From UBA2241 sp963777895 (GTDB lineage: Bacteria > Actinomycetota > Thermoleophilia > UBA2241): a DNA stretch of 64,000 nucleotides. The notes under the pieces were generated by a model. The model searched no databases. It saw only the letters and a list, made by a program, of their open reading frames with translations, and was not told the DNA's origin. Shown here one piece after another: positions 15,835 through 23,714 of this stretch (the first letter of the stretch is position 1; each line of letters begins with the position of its first letter). The stretch is from NCBI GenBank assembly GCA_963777895.1, contig CAVZSF010000005.1:496001-560000 (forward strand), written 5' to 3'. The translations under genes and the position numbers were made by a program.

Positions 15835-17814
15835 TCAGAGCCGCGGTCCGCCCGCCGGCATGCCCAGCATCGCCTCGAGCAGCCGCACCGCTCCCATCTT
15901 GCTGAGCGGCTCGTTAAGGTTGCCGCACTTGGGGCTCTGCACGCACGACGGGCAGCCGCTCTCGCAGGGGCACTCGCTGATGAGCAGGTGCGTGTCGGCG
16001 GCGAGCTGCTCGAAGGCCTCGAAGGCGCGCTTGCTCAGACCGATCCCGCCCGGGTACCCGTCGTAGATGAAGACCGTGGCGCGGTCGGTCTGCCAGTGCC
16101 AGGGTGTCGAGAGGCCACCGATGTCCCAGCGGTCGCACATCGCGTAGAGCGGGACGAGCGCGATGAGGCCGTGCTCGGCGGCGTGGAGGGCGCCGGCGAG
16201 CTGGGGGTCCACTTGGCCGCCGGGGGCGACCGGCTGGGGCGCGTCGGGGTGGGCGACCTCGTCGGACGAGGGCTCGGGCCGGAGGTCGGCGACGACGCGG
16301 TCGACGACCTCCGGTCCGAGCGTGAACCACAGCGCCTCGGTCGTGAACGACTGCTCCGGCAGGTCGAGCGGGACCGTGTCCATCACGCGACCGTCGGTCA
16401 TGTCGCGCTTCTGGTAGGCGATGACCTGTTCGCTCACCTCGATCTCACCGAAGAAGAGGGAAGCGCCGGCCAGCGGCCGTGAGGGTCCTTGGCCGGCGAT
16501 GCTCACGTTCTTGTCGGTCTTCGCCTGCGTGTAGAAGGTGCCGGTGAAGTCCTGGACGAGCACGGTGCGTCCGTCCAGGTCGAGGCGCTGCACGAGGTAG
16601 CTGCGCCCCAGGTGCAGGTAGACGGCGCCGGGATGCGCGACGCGGAAGACGCGCTCCTGCTCGACGGTGCCGAGGATCTCGCCGTGAGTCGCTTCGACGA
16701 TGACGAAGCTCTCGGCCGAGGCGGAGCGCAGGGACACCTCGGCGGCGGGCGAGTGCGGCCTTGCCCAGGCCAAGCCGTCGCCCCGCCGCCACAGCCGGCC
16801 GCCCTGCGCCAGCGCCTCGGCTCGCAGCATCCCCGTCTCCCCGAAGTAGCGCTCGTCGTCGGCGATGAGCGGCCGCTCGTAGGCGGCGCTCTGCAGGTGG
16901 GCGTCCGAGATGTGCGGGTTGTCGAGGTCGATGATCGCCTCCTCGACCTGGCGGCTCAGCAGGCGCTCGGGCTCGCGCATGAAGTACTGGTCGAGGGCGT
17001 CCTGGCCGGCCACGAGCACGGCCCAGCCGTGCCCGGCGCGGCCCGCCCGTCCCCAGCGCTGTCTGAGGCTCGTGACAGTGCCGGGGAAGCCGGTGACCAG
17101 TGAAAGGTCGAGCGAGCCGACATCGATGCCAAGCTCCAGCGCACTCGTCGCGATGACGGCGTCGAGCTCGTGGTCGAAGAGACGTCGCTCGATGTCGCGG
17201 CGCTGCTCCGGCGTGTAGCCCGCCCGGTAGGGCAGAACGCGCCCGTCGCCGTCGGGGTCGCGGTCATGGAGGCGGCGGCGGACGTGGTCGAAGACCAGCT
17301 CCGCCGCCTTCCGTGTCGGCGCGAACCCGATCACGCGGGCGCCGTCCAGCACCGCCTCGCTCACCACGTAGCTCGACTCGGCCAGAGCGCTTCGCCTCGT
17401 GCCCAGCGCCGGGTCCTCGAGCGGCGGGTTCCAGAAGACGATGGTCCGCTCGGGGTGCGCGGCCCCGTCCTCGTCGATCGCCTCGAAGGGCAGTCCGACG
17501 AGCCGCTCGGCGAACTCCTTGGGATTGGCGATCGTCGCCGAGGCGAGCACGAACTGGGGATGTCCGCCGTAGACCTCGCAGAGGCGCCGCAGGCGGCGCA
17601 CGACCTGCGCGACGTGCGAACCGAACACCCCGCGGTAGACGTGAGCCTCGTCGAGGACGACGTACCGCAGCTGATGGAGGAACTCGGCCCAGCGTTCGTG
17701 CGCCGGCAGGATGCCGACGTGCAGCATGTCGGGGTTCGAGAGCACGATGGTGGCGTTCTTGCGGATGGCGGCCCGCTGACCTTGCGGCGTGTCGCCGTCG
17801 TAGATCGCCGGCAC
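15835..17814 (-). CDS. MrfA/YprA-like DUF1998 helicase, C-terminal part of a frameshifted gene
   Basis: 659 residues in one frame from MPAIYDGDTPQGQR. Visible superfamily 2 helicase motifs are LDEAHVYRGVFGSH (DEAH box, motif II), FVLASATIANP (motif III, SAT), VIATSALELGIDVGSLD (motif V) and RQRWGRAGRAG (motif VI). The C-terminal domain is DUF1998-like and ends with CPCESGCPSCVQSPKC, a four-cysteine zinc-binding site seen in the DNA-repair helicase MrfA. Motif I lies upstream in another frame, so this ORF alone cannot hydrolyse ATP. Full-length members are 3'-5' helicases acting in mitomycin-type damage repair; that function for this gene is inferred. Confidence 0.85.
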   Translation of the reverse strand: MPAIYDGDTPQGQRAAIRKNATIVLSNPDMLHVGILPAHERWAEFLHQLRYVVLDEAHVYRGVFGSHVAQVVRRLRRLCEVYGGHPQFVLASATIANPKEFAERLVGLPFEAIDEDGAAHPERTIVFWNPPLEDPALGTRRSALAESSYVVSEAVLDGARVIGFAPTRKAAELVFDHVRRRLHDRDPDGDGRVLPYRAGYTPEQRRDIERRLFDHELDAVIATSALELGIDVGSLDLSLVTGFPGTVTSLRQRWGRAGRAGHGWAVLVAGQDALDQYFMREPERLLSRQVEEAIIDLDNPHISDAHLQSAAYERPLIADDERYFGETGMLRAEALAQGGRLWRRGDGLAWARPHSPAAEVSLRSASAESFVIVEATHGEILGTVEQERVFRVAHPGAVYLHLGRSYLVQRLDLDGRTVLVQDFTGTFYTQAKTDKNVSIAGQGPSRPLAGASLFFGEIEVSEQVIAYQKRDMTDGRVMDTVPLDLPEQSFTTEALWFTLGPEVVDRVVADLRPEPSSDEVAHPDAPQPVAPGGQVDPQLAGALHAAEHGLIALVPLYAMCDRWDIGGLSTPWHWQTDRATVFIYDGYPGGIGLSKRAFEAFEQLAADTHLLISECPCESGCPSCVQSPKCGNLNEPLSKMGAVRLLEAMLGMPAGGPRL

Positions 17815-18329
17815 GACCGGCCGCAGGGCGTCGGCCGCGCCGCGCGCGCGGCGTGACGCTCTCCGGCCGCCGCAGGGTCCTCACGTCCGCGGGACGCCGC
17901 GTCCTTTGCGCTCGCGAGCGCTCCCGCCCGCAGCTGCGTCAGCTTGCGCGCCTGGTCCTGGGCGAGCGCCTTGGTGGGGTAGAGGTACAGGGCGCGCGCC
18001 TGGGGGTCGCGGGCGGCGGCGTCCAGCGTCGGCAGGACGAAGGCGAGCGACTTGCCACTCGCCGTACCCGTGGCAAGGACGACGTTGTGACCGGCGCTGA
18101 TCAAATCGAACGTGTCCCGCTGGTGGCTGAAGAGCTCGTCGATGCCGGCGGCGGCCAGGGCCGTGGCGACGGCGGGGTGGAGGCCGCCCGGCAGCGGCGC
18201 CAGCCGCGCCGGCCGGGCGGCCTCGTGCGACACCGCCACGACCTGCTCGTGGCCGCCGCCCGTAAACAGCCGCCGCAGCCGCTCAGTGGTCTGTTCGTGT
18301 GTCGGTCGTTTGCCCACGCCGTCCAGCAT
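17815..18329 (-). pseudogene. Frameshifted N-terminus of the MrfA/YprA-like helicase
   Basis: Starts at the ATG at 18329 (MLDGVGKRPTHEQTTERL). The Q-motif-like FSHQRDTFDLISAGHNVV and motif I ATGTASGKSLAF are intact, as is YPTKALAQDQARKL (motif Ia). The frame stays correct to QLRAGALAS near 17930. The sense reading then resumes one frame over as ASRRARGAADALRPVVPAI near 17850. One indel in the GC-rich stretch between about 17850 and 17930 therefore breaks the gene. Joined, the product would be about 830 residues, normal for the family. Confidence 0.75.
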
Positions 18330-18385
18330 AGCCGAGCGATCGCCGGCCACGGATGGCGCGCCATCGAGAAGTGTGAGGCCAGTTG

Positions 18386-19318
18386 CTAGGCGGTCCGCAG
18401 GAGGCGGTCGACCTCCTCCATGTCCCGCTCGGTGAGCCGCCATGCCTCGACGGCCACTGCGTTCGCGCGCACCTGTTCCGGCGAGGTGGCGCCGGCGATG
18501 ACAGAGGCGATGCCGGGGCGCGCGGCCAGCCACGAAAGCGCCAGCTCGAGCAGCGTGTGGCCGTGCGCCTCGGCGAATCCGGCGAGTCGTTCGACGATGT
18601 CCAGCTTGCCGGCTGCCACCACATCCTCGGCCTTGGCGCCGCCGGCGCCGCCGAGCCGCGTTCCCGCGGGCACCTGCCTGCCCCGCCGATACTTGCCGGT
18701 CAAGAGGCCGGACGCGAGTGGGAAGTACGGCACGAACTTCATCCCCAGCCGCTCGCTCGCCTCGAGGACGCCCTGCTCCGGCTCGCGCTCCAGCAGGCTG
18801 TACTCGTTCTCCACTACGACGAACGGCCGCAGCCCGCGCTCGCGCGCGACCGCTGCGGCCTCCTCCAGCTGTTCCGGCGAGAAGTTGGAGCAGCCGATCT
18901 CCAGCACCTTGCCGTCGGCGGTCAGCCGGTTCATCCCCTCGAGGATATCGGCGACCTTCAGCTCGGGATGCGGCCGGTGGAAGTAGTAGAGGTCGATGTG
19001 GTCCGTCCCCAGGCGCCGCAGACTGCCCTCACAGCTTCGCACGACCCACTCGATCGCGTCGGACGGCGCGGCCGGCGGGTGCCAGGCGAACTTCGTCGCC
19101 ACCACCGCCTCGTCGCGCCGTCCCTGCAGCGCCCGGCCGAGGTACTCTTCCGAGGCGCCGTCCCCGTACATCTCCGCCGTGTCGAAGTGGGTGACGCCGG
19201 CGTCAAGGGCCGCGGAGACGACGGCGCGCGTCGCCGCTTCATCGATCCGCCGCCCGAAGTTGTTGCAGCCCAGCCCCGCCACCGGGACCTCGAGAGCCCC
19301 CATCCTGCGTCGCTCCAC
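18386..19318 (-). CDS. Aldo/keto reductase
   Basis: 310 residues, a typical single-domain TIM barrel. The catalytic tetrad is complete: D46 and Y51 in FDTAEMYGDG, K76 in VVATKFAW and H114 in LYYFHRPHP. NADPH contacts are suggested by the ISNFSPEQL-like segment (GCSNFSPEQLEE) and the C-terminal VIAGATSPEQVRANAVA. It reduces an aldehyde or ketone using NADPH; the substrate is not predictable. The GTG start at 19318 has AGGAGG about 5 bases upstream; an ATG six codons in (MGALEV) has no such site. It stands alone upstream of the helicase gene on the same strand, 56 bases away. Confidence 0.93.
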   Translation of the reverse strand: MERRRMGALEVPVAGLGCNNFGRRIDEAATRAVVSAALDAGVTHFDTAEMYGDGASEEYLGRALQGRRDEAVVATKFAWHPPAAPSDAIEWVVRSCEGSLRRLGTDHIDLYYFHRPHPELKVADILEGMNRLTADGKVLEIGCSNFSPEQLEEAAAVARERGLRPFVVVENEYSLLEREPEQGVLEASERLGMKFVPYFPLASGLLTGKYRRGRQVPAGTRLGGAGGAKAEDVVAAGKLDIVERLAGFAEAHGHTLLELALSWLAARPGIASVIAGATSPEQVRANAVAVEAWRLTERDMEEVDRLLRTA

Positions 19319-19479
19319 CGTGTCCTCCTCGCCGTCGCCCAGGAGATGACTGACCGTAGAACGACGAAGTGAAACGGGAAGGCGCCGTCGCCGCTCTCAA
19401 TGAGAAGCGGGCTGCTGCCGCATTCGACGAAAAGGGCGCCGTCGCCGGCGCCCCTTGTTCTCTCGTCTGTCGCCCCGGA

Positions 19480-20004
19480 CTAGAGTGTCCGGCGTCCGAG
19501 GTCGAGGGTGTAGAACCAGGCTGTGCCGGCGCACCCACCGAAGCCGTCACACGACTTCACGCCGACGCCGATGTGGCGGAAGACCTTGGTCAGGATCACT
19601 GCCTTGTGGGCGGGCGAGTGCATCCAGTTGTCGACGATGACCTCCGGGCACGAGTAGAGCCCGTCGGCGGCCCAGGCGATGTTCTCGCCGACCTTCCAGA
19701 AGCTGTAGCCCTCACGGTCGTAGCCGAAGCGGATGATGCGCGAGCTGAACACCTCGCCGTCGGCGGAGTCGTGGGAGAAGTACTGCTCGGCGCCCATCTC
19801 GGTGGCGTGGCCGCGAGCCGCGCGTACGAGGCTGGCCTTGACGGTGAGCTTGGCGAGGCCCCTGCTCGCACGGATCTTGTTGACGGCGGCCACGACTGCC
19901 TTCTCCTTCGCAGTCAGCGTGATGCTGGCCGAGGCGGTGGCAGGGACGGAGAGCATGACGGCAAGCGCCAGAACGGCGACGAACACTTTCAGATGCTTCC
20001 TCAT
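19480..20004 (-). CDS. Secreted CAP-domain (SCP/PR1-like) protein
   Basis: 174 residues. Residues 1-27 are a signal peptide (MRKHLK, hydrophobic core, ATASAS). Residues 33-150 form a CAP domain: VNKIRASRGL, ARGHATEM, YFSHDS (H78), VGENIAW (E107) and NWMHSPAHKAVIL (H133), then HIGVGV. The His/Glu cluster that forms the CAP cavity is largely present. Bacterial CAP proteins are extracellular and of mostly unknown function. Two cysteines (C152, C158) plus C119 could form a disulfide. The start has GGTGAG just upstream, held in the loop of a small GGCTC/GAGCC hairpin (20005-20020). Confidence 0.88.
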   Translation of the reverse strand: MRKHLKVFVAVLALAVMLSVPATASASITLTAKEKAVVAAVNKIRASRGLAKLTVKASLVRAARGHATEMGAEQYFSHDSADGEVFSSRIIRFGYDREGYSFWKVGENIAWAADGLYSCPEVIVDNWMHSPAHKAVILTKVFRHIGVGVKSCDGFGGCAGTAWFYTLDLGRRTL

Positions 20005-20190
20005 GGCTCACCCCCGAGCCGAGCTCTGGTTGTCGAGGCGGCCCCCCGCGAGGACGCCTCCATGAGCACGTATCGGTCCCGAAAGGGTCGACTTGAGGCC
20101 TCCCGGCCAGCTTCCGTCGACAGCACGGACAACAGGATCCGTGCACCGTCCAGGCAACACGGAGGCGAGTAGTCGTAACGCCGTCGTAGC

Positions 20191-20218
20191 TTGCCGGTTC
20201 CGACGGATGCGGTATAGG
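20191..20218 (+). promoter_or_regulatory. Promoter of the M23-like gene
   Basis: TTGCCG (20191-20196), 16 bases, TATAGG (20213-20218). The predicted transcription start falls at or just before the ATG at 20228, so the mRNA would be leaderless or nearly so. Confidence 0.55.
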
Positions 20219-20227
20219 GTGCAGCCG

Positions 20228-21010
20228 ATGCAGAGCCTGACCACTGGCCGGCGGCGTTCCCAGGATCGTCGCCGCAAGCAGATCAGGCGCCGGCGCGTGG
20301 GAGCGCTGGTCATTCTCGTGACCCTCGTCCTGCTCGCGGTCTGGCTTGCCTACGCAGTGCCGACCGCCACACCGGCGCGTGTGCCCCAGGCCGCGGCCGA
20401 ACCGACCTTCGCCGGCGAAGCGATGGTCGACAGCCGCGTCGTCGTGGCGACCATCGATACCGTCGAGGTGCTGATGCCCGTCGCGCTCGAGGCGACGACG
20501 GCGATCGGCTACCACCCCGTCGACAACCCGAACACGGTGCCCTTCGCCCCCCAGGGCGAGCGCATCAGCGGCGGCAGCCTGGCCGAGAAGCTCGCCGACA
20601 TCTTCGAAGGCGGCGGCGACCTGAGGTACTACCTCATGGACGGCGATGAGAGCGACCGATCGTCGTCGACGTCCGGTTTGGACGTCGGCGCCGTACCGGG
20701 CGCCGACGTCTTCAGCCCCATCGACGGCAAGGTCACGACCGTGCGCAAGACCGAGATCCTCGGCCGCTACACCGACTTCGAGATCGACGTCCAGGCCGCC
20801 GACGACCCGTCGCTGCTCATCACCATCTCGCACATCGCGTCGCCGAAGGTGAAGGCTGGCGACACGGTGCGTATGGGCGATTCCCTGCTGGGGCAGGTCC
20901 GCGCCTTCCCGTCCGGGCTCAAGCAGGAGCTCAGCGCGTACACCTCCGACGCCGGCGACCACGTGCAGCTCGTGGCGGTGCGCGTGACGCCGGAGATCGC
21001 GGGGTACTAG
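20228..21010 (+). CDS. Membrane-anchored protein with a degenerate M23/LytM-like domain
   Basis: 260 residues from the ATG at 20228. The basic N-terminus (RRRSQDRRRKQIRRRR) is followed by one membrane segment (about residues 24-45), so most of the protein is outside. Residues about 150-260 resemble the lysostaphin/M23 beta-barrel: DVFSPIDGKVTTV, LLITISHIASPKVKAGDTVRMGDSLLGQV. The metal-binding His/Asp of HxxxD and the first His of HxH are not visible, so it is probably a non-catalytic envelope regulator. An upstream in-frame start at 20093 lacks support. It precedes the phosphorylase gene by 3 bases, suggesting co-transcription. The function is unproven. Confidence 0.65.
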   Translation: MQSLTTGRRRSQDRRRKQIRRRRVGALVILVTLVLLAVWLAYAVPTATPARVPQAAAEPTFAGEAMVDSRVVVATIDTVEVLMPVALEATTAIGYHPVDNPNTVPFAPQGERISGGSLAEKLADIFEGGGDLRYYLMDGDESDRSSSTSGLDVGAVPGADVFSPIDGKVTTVRKTEILGRYTDFEIDVQAADDPSLLITISHIASPKVKAGDTVRMGDSLLGQVRAFPSGLKQELSAYTSDAGDHVQLVAVRVTPEIAGY

Positions 21011-21013
21011 CCG

Positions 21014-21832
21014 ATGCCTGCGGTGCCGGAGGCCGTCCGCGCCGTCATCGGCGGGTCGGGCTCACTGGCGGCCGATTTCCCCGGGACGCTGCACCCGGAG
21101 GTGCGTCTTCTCGAGCGCGAGCTCGTGTTCGAGACGCCTTGGGGGGAGAGCCCGCCTTTCACGCTCTTCGAGCTCGATGGTACGCGCGCCCTGCACGTGA
21201 CGATGCACGGCTGGCGGCCGGGGGTGTCACGCGGACGGGCGTCGCGGCAGATCTTCAGCGTGCTGCATCGCGCCGGGGTCAAGCGGATCCTCTCCGACGC
21301 CGGCGTCGGCAGCCTGAACCACCTGCTCGACCCTGGCGACCTCGTCGTCCCGGACGACTTCGTCGACCAGACGACCGACCGCGACCGCTACGGCACGGTC
21401 GTCGGCGACCACCTGCTCATCATGCGCGACGCGGTCTGTGCGGTCGGGCGCGAGGCGCTCGTCGCCGCGGCGCGGCGGCTCGCGCCCGACCGCCGTCTCT
21501 TCACGCGCGGCACCTACGTGGTGACAGAGGGCCCGCGCTTCGAATCGCCGGCCGAGGTGCGGGTGCTGCAGACCATGGGCGACATCGTGGGGCAGAGCTT
21601 CTCGCCCGAGGTCTGGCTCGCCCGCGACATCGGCGCCTGTTACGCGGGCGTCTACTTGATCGTCAACTACGGCGAGGGTGTCGTACAGGATTGGGAGCAC
21701 GACGAGCTCCGCCGCATCTTCCAGGAGGACGCGGGCCTCATGGCCCGTATCTTGCTCGAGGCGCTCGCCGCCCTGCCCCGGGATGACGCCTGCCGCTGCC
21801 GCGAGCTGCGCAAGCCGACACTGCTGCGCTGA
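21014..21832 (+). CDS. Purine nucleoside / methylthioadenosine phosphorylase family protein
   Basis: 272 residues. The N-terminal phosphate-binding segment is VIGGSGSLAADFPG. NHLLDPGDLVVPDDFVDQTTDRDRYG matches the substrate loop of MTA phosphorylases and related 6-oxopurine nucleoside phosphorylases, and FTRGTYVVTEGPRFESPAEVRVLQ matches the conserved TYvxxEGPrFET site. It cleaves a nucleoside (MTA, inosine or guanosine) with phosphate, giving base plus (methylthio)ribose-1-phosphate. Which substrate is preferred cannot be read from the sequence. The start sits 3 bases after the stop of the M23-like gene, so translation is probably coupled. A Cys-rich tail (DDACRCREL) closes the protein. Confidence 0.85.
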   Translation: MPAVPEAVRAVIGGSGSLAADFPGTLHPEVRLLERELVFETPWGESPPFTLFELDGTRALHVTMHGWRPGVSRGRASRQIFSVLHRAGVKRILSDAGVGSLNHLLDPGDLVVPDDFVDQTTDRDRYGTVVGDHLLIMRDAVCAVGREALVAAARRLAPDRRLFTRGTYVVTEGPRFESPAEVRVLQTMGDIVGQSFSPEVWLARDIGACYAGVYLIVNYGEGVVQDWEHDELRRIFQEDAGLMARILLEALAALPRDDACRCRELRKPTLLR

Positions 21833-21859
21833 GAGGCGCGCCGAGAGCGGACGCGTCTG

Positions 21860-22837
21860 CTACGACAACGCCCAGGCGAGCACCGAGATCCCGTTGAAGA
21901 TCGCGTGGATCGTGATGTTCGTCCACAGCGAACCCGTCCGGTGATAGGCCCAGGCGAGGCCGAAACCCAGCACGAACAGCGGCACAAACAGGGTGAGCTG
22001 CAGGTGCGCCGCACTGAAGATGGCGGCTGAGGCCGCCGCGCCCGGCAGAAAGCCCCACGATGCGGCGAATCCTCGGAAGGCGAAGCCGCGGAAGAACGCT
22101 TCCTCGGCGAGCGGAGCCATGACCACGGCCAGGATCGTGAACAGGACGATGCCACCGGCGGTCTGGGGGAAGGCCTCGACGATGTCCTGCTGGGGCGGGC
22201 TCAGGATGGCGTCGTTGACGATGATCACCGCGTAGCTTGCGACGAGCACGAGCGGCACGGTCCAGAAGTAGGCAAGGGTCGGGCGCCGGAAGCCGAGCGC
22301 CAACAGGGTGTTGGCCGCGTAGCGGAGCGAGAACAGCCAGGCGGCGAACAGCTGCCAGCCGTAGAAGACGAGGGACGACACCACGAGGACGATGCCGGTG
22401 CCGATCGAGACCTCGGTGGGTGAGCCTCCTGTGGCCGTGCCGGTGACGTAGGCGGCGAACGTGAGGAGGGCCTCCGGTGCGAAGCCGACCAGGAGGCCCG
22501 CCACGCTCTGCTGCCAGCCCCAGCGTCCGTTCGGAGGCGCCTTCTCTGGCGCCCCGAGAGGTTGCGGGAGGAGTGGCCCGGCCTGCTGCCAGCTGGACTG
22601 TTGCCAATCGGGCTGGCCCGGCTGCTGTGGGAGCGGCGCGCCGGGCTGCTGCCAGCCGGGCTGGACTTGCTGGCCTGGCGCAGGCGGAGTGAGCCGGATG
22701 GGCCGATACCGGTGGGAGCCTGCGGCGCGGGGATCGGCGGTGCCGGCGGCACCGGGTCGAGCCGGCGGCTCGGCCGGCCTTGCGGCCGGCTCTTCCGCCG
22801 GCCCTTCGTGCGCGGCCAGGCGGTCCTGGTCGGTCAT
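21860..22837 (-). CDS. CPBP-family intramembrane metalloprotease with Pro/Gln-rich N-terminus
   Basis: 325 residues from the ATG at 22837, which has GGGAG 4 bases upstream. A longer frame to 23260 only mirrors the divergent gene. Residues 1-110 are hydrophilic and rich in Pro, Gln and Trp (GQQVQPGWQQPG, PDWQQSSWQQ). About eight membrane helices follow. The CPBP/Rce1 signature is present: APLAEEAFFRGFAFRGF (EExxxR), FSAAHLQLTLFVPLFVLGFG (FxxxH) and TGSLWTNITIHAIFNG (HxxxN). Members cleave or chaperone membrane proteins; some process prenylated peptides or give bacteriocin self-immunity. The substrate here is unknown. Confidence 0.87.
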   Translation of the reverse strand: MTDQDRLAAHEGPAEEPAARPAEPPARPGAAGTADPRAAGSHRYRPIRLTPPAPGQQVQPGWQQPGAPLPQQPGQPDWQQSSWQQAGPLLPQPLGAPEKAPPNGRWGWQQSVAGLLVGFAPEALLTFAAYVTGTATGGSPTEVSIGTGIVLVVSSLVFYGWQLFAAWLFSLRYAANTLLALGFRRPTLAYFWTVPLVLVASYAVIIVNDAILSPPQQDIVEAFPQTAGGIVLFTILAVVMAPLAEEAFFRGFAFRGFAASWGFLPGAAASAAIFSAAHLQLTLFVPLFVLGFGLAWAYHRTGSLWTNITIHAIFNGISVLAWALS

Positions 22838-22960
22838 CCGTCTCCCGTCGTCAATGGCAGCCGCGCGTTGCACCAACGTGGCTTCTTCTGCCCGCTCCCG
22901 GCCGGCAGTGCCGTTTGACTTCAACCTCGCGGGGAAGCTTCCCTGCGGAAGGAGTCGACC

Positions 22961-23281
22961 ATGCGTCTCTTCGGCCTCGCCCGTCGCGATCACAAGCGCG
23001 TCAAGACGAAGTATCTCATCGAGGTGCCACACGACGCCGACGAGTGCCTCTGGGCCATGGACGAGATCATCGGCCGGGGACCCCAGTACCAGCACCTCTT
23101 CTACTGGGGCTGCATGGCCGGCGAACACAGCGCCTGGGCGCTGCTCGACGGCCCGGGCAGGGGGGCTGTCCTCGAAGAGGCGCTGCCGCCTGTGCTGCGT
23201 GAGCGCGCCCGCGTGCGGCGAGTCTCGCGCGTCTGGTCCACTGAGTTGATGCGCCGTCACGAGGAGCAGGACGGAGATTGA
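22961..23281 (+). CDS. Conserved-looking small protein of unknown function
   Basis: 106 residues with AAGGAG 7 bases before the ATG, a strong ribosome site. The protein is mixed alpha/beta: a basic N-terminus (RLFGLARRDHKRVKTK), a hydrophobic strand YLIEVPHDADECLWAMDEII, a central YWGCMAGEHSAWALLDG and a C-terminal Arg-rich helix. The repeated beta-alpha pattern could be a ferredoxin-like (dimeric alpha-beta barrel) fold, but I recognise no family. It is divergent from the CPBP protease gene (123 bases between) and precedes the rpmG promoter. A 12-base palindrome GGGAAGCTTCCC (22932-22943) lies just upstream. Confidence 0.7.
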   Translation: MRLFGLARRDHKRVKTKYLIEVPHDADECLWAMDEIIGRGPQYQHLFYWGCMAGEHSAWALLDGPGRGAVLEEALPPVLRERARVRRVSRVWSTELMRRHEEQDGD

Positions 23282-23318
23282 GGCGGGCGGGCTGCGGTCC
23301 GCCGTCGGTGCGCCCGTT

Positions 23319-23347
23319 TTGCCCCGCGTCCAGGACCTTGCTATACT
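23319..23347 (+). promoter_or_regulatory. Promoter P1 of the rpmG-trnW-secE-nusG operon
   Basis: TTGCCC (23319-23324), 17 bases, TATACT (23342-23347). A second candidate, TTGACC (23397-23402), 18 bases, TATCCT (23421-23426), lies downstream and overlaps a hairpin (arms 23382-23387 and 23391-23396 with 23405-23410 and 23412-23417). Confidence 0.7.
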
Positions 23348-23453
23348 GCCCCGCCGTGCCCGGGCGGCTCTGCTTCCCGGGCTCTCTGGCCTCGCGTTGA
23401 CCCTCGCGAGCAGAGAGGGGTATCCTTACGTGCTTCCGTCGAAAGGGTAAGAC

Positions 23454-23603
23454 GTGCGCCAGTTGGTCACGCTCGCTTGCCAGGAGTGCAAGCGTCGCAA
23501 CTACCACACGAACAAGAACAAGAAGAACGACCCGGACCGTATCGAGCTCAAGAAATACTGTCCGTGGTGCGGTACGCACACCGTCCACAAGGAGACGCGC
23601 TAG
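23454..23603 (+). CDS. rpmG: 50S ribosomal protein L33 (zinc form)
   Basis: 49 residues from GTG at 23454, with AAAGGG upstream. Reading VRQLVTLACQECKRRNYHTN onward, it holds two CxxC pairs (C9/C12 and C36/C39) that bind zinc, which marks the C+ form. It sits in the 50S large subunit near the E site. The usual bacterial order rpmG, tRNA-Trp, secE, nusG follows. It is short, but its identity is clear from motif and position. Confidence 0.95.
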   Translation: MRQLVTLACQECKRRNYHTNKNKKNDPDRIELKKYCPWCGTHTVHKETR

Positions 23604-23616
23604 CGTCACCTTTTCT

Positions 23617-23692
23617 AGGGCTGTAGCTCAATTGGTAGAGCACCGGTCTCCAAAACCGGGGGTCGGGGGTTCGAGTCCCTCCAGCCCTGCCA
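23617..23692 (+). tRNA. trnW: tRNA-Trp (anticodon CCA)
   Basis: Acceptor stem AGGGCTG (23617-23623) pairs with CAGCCCT (23682-23688), then discriminator G and encoded CCA (23690-23692). The D arm contains GTAGCTCAATTGGTAGAGC. The anticodon stem CCGGT/ACCGG (23643-23647, 23655-23659) holds the loop CTCCAAA with anticodon CCA at 23650-23652. The T arm has GGTTCGAGTCC. It lies 13 bases after rpmG and 22 before secE, the common conserved position, and is probably cut from the same transcript. Confidence 0.97.
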
Positions 23693-23714
23693 ACTGATCC
23701 ACCGGAGAGCGTGA

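Noticed and set aside
16445..16792. Arg-rich frames within the helicase gene
   Set aside because: Shadow of the helicase in another phase.
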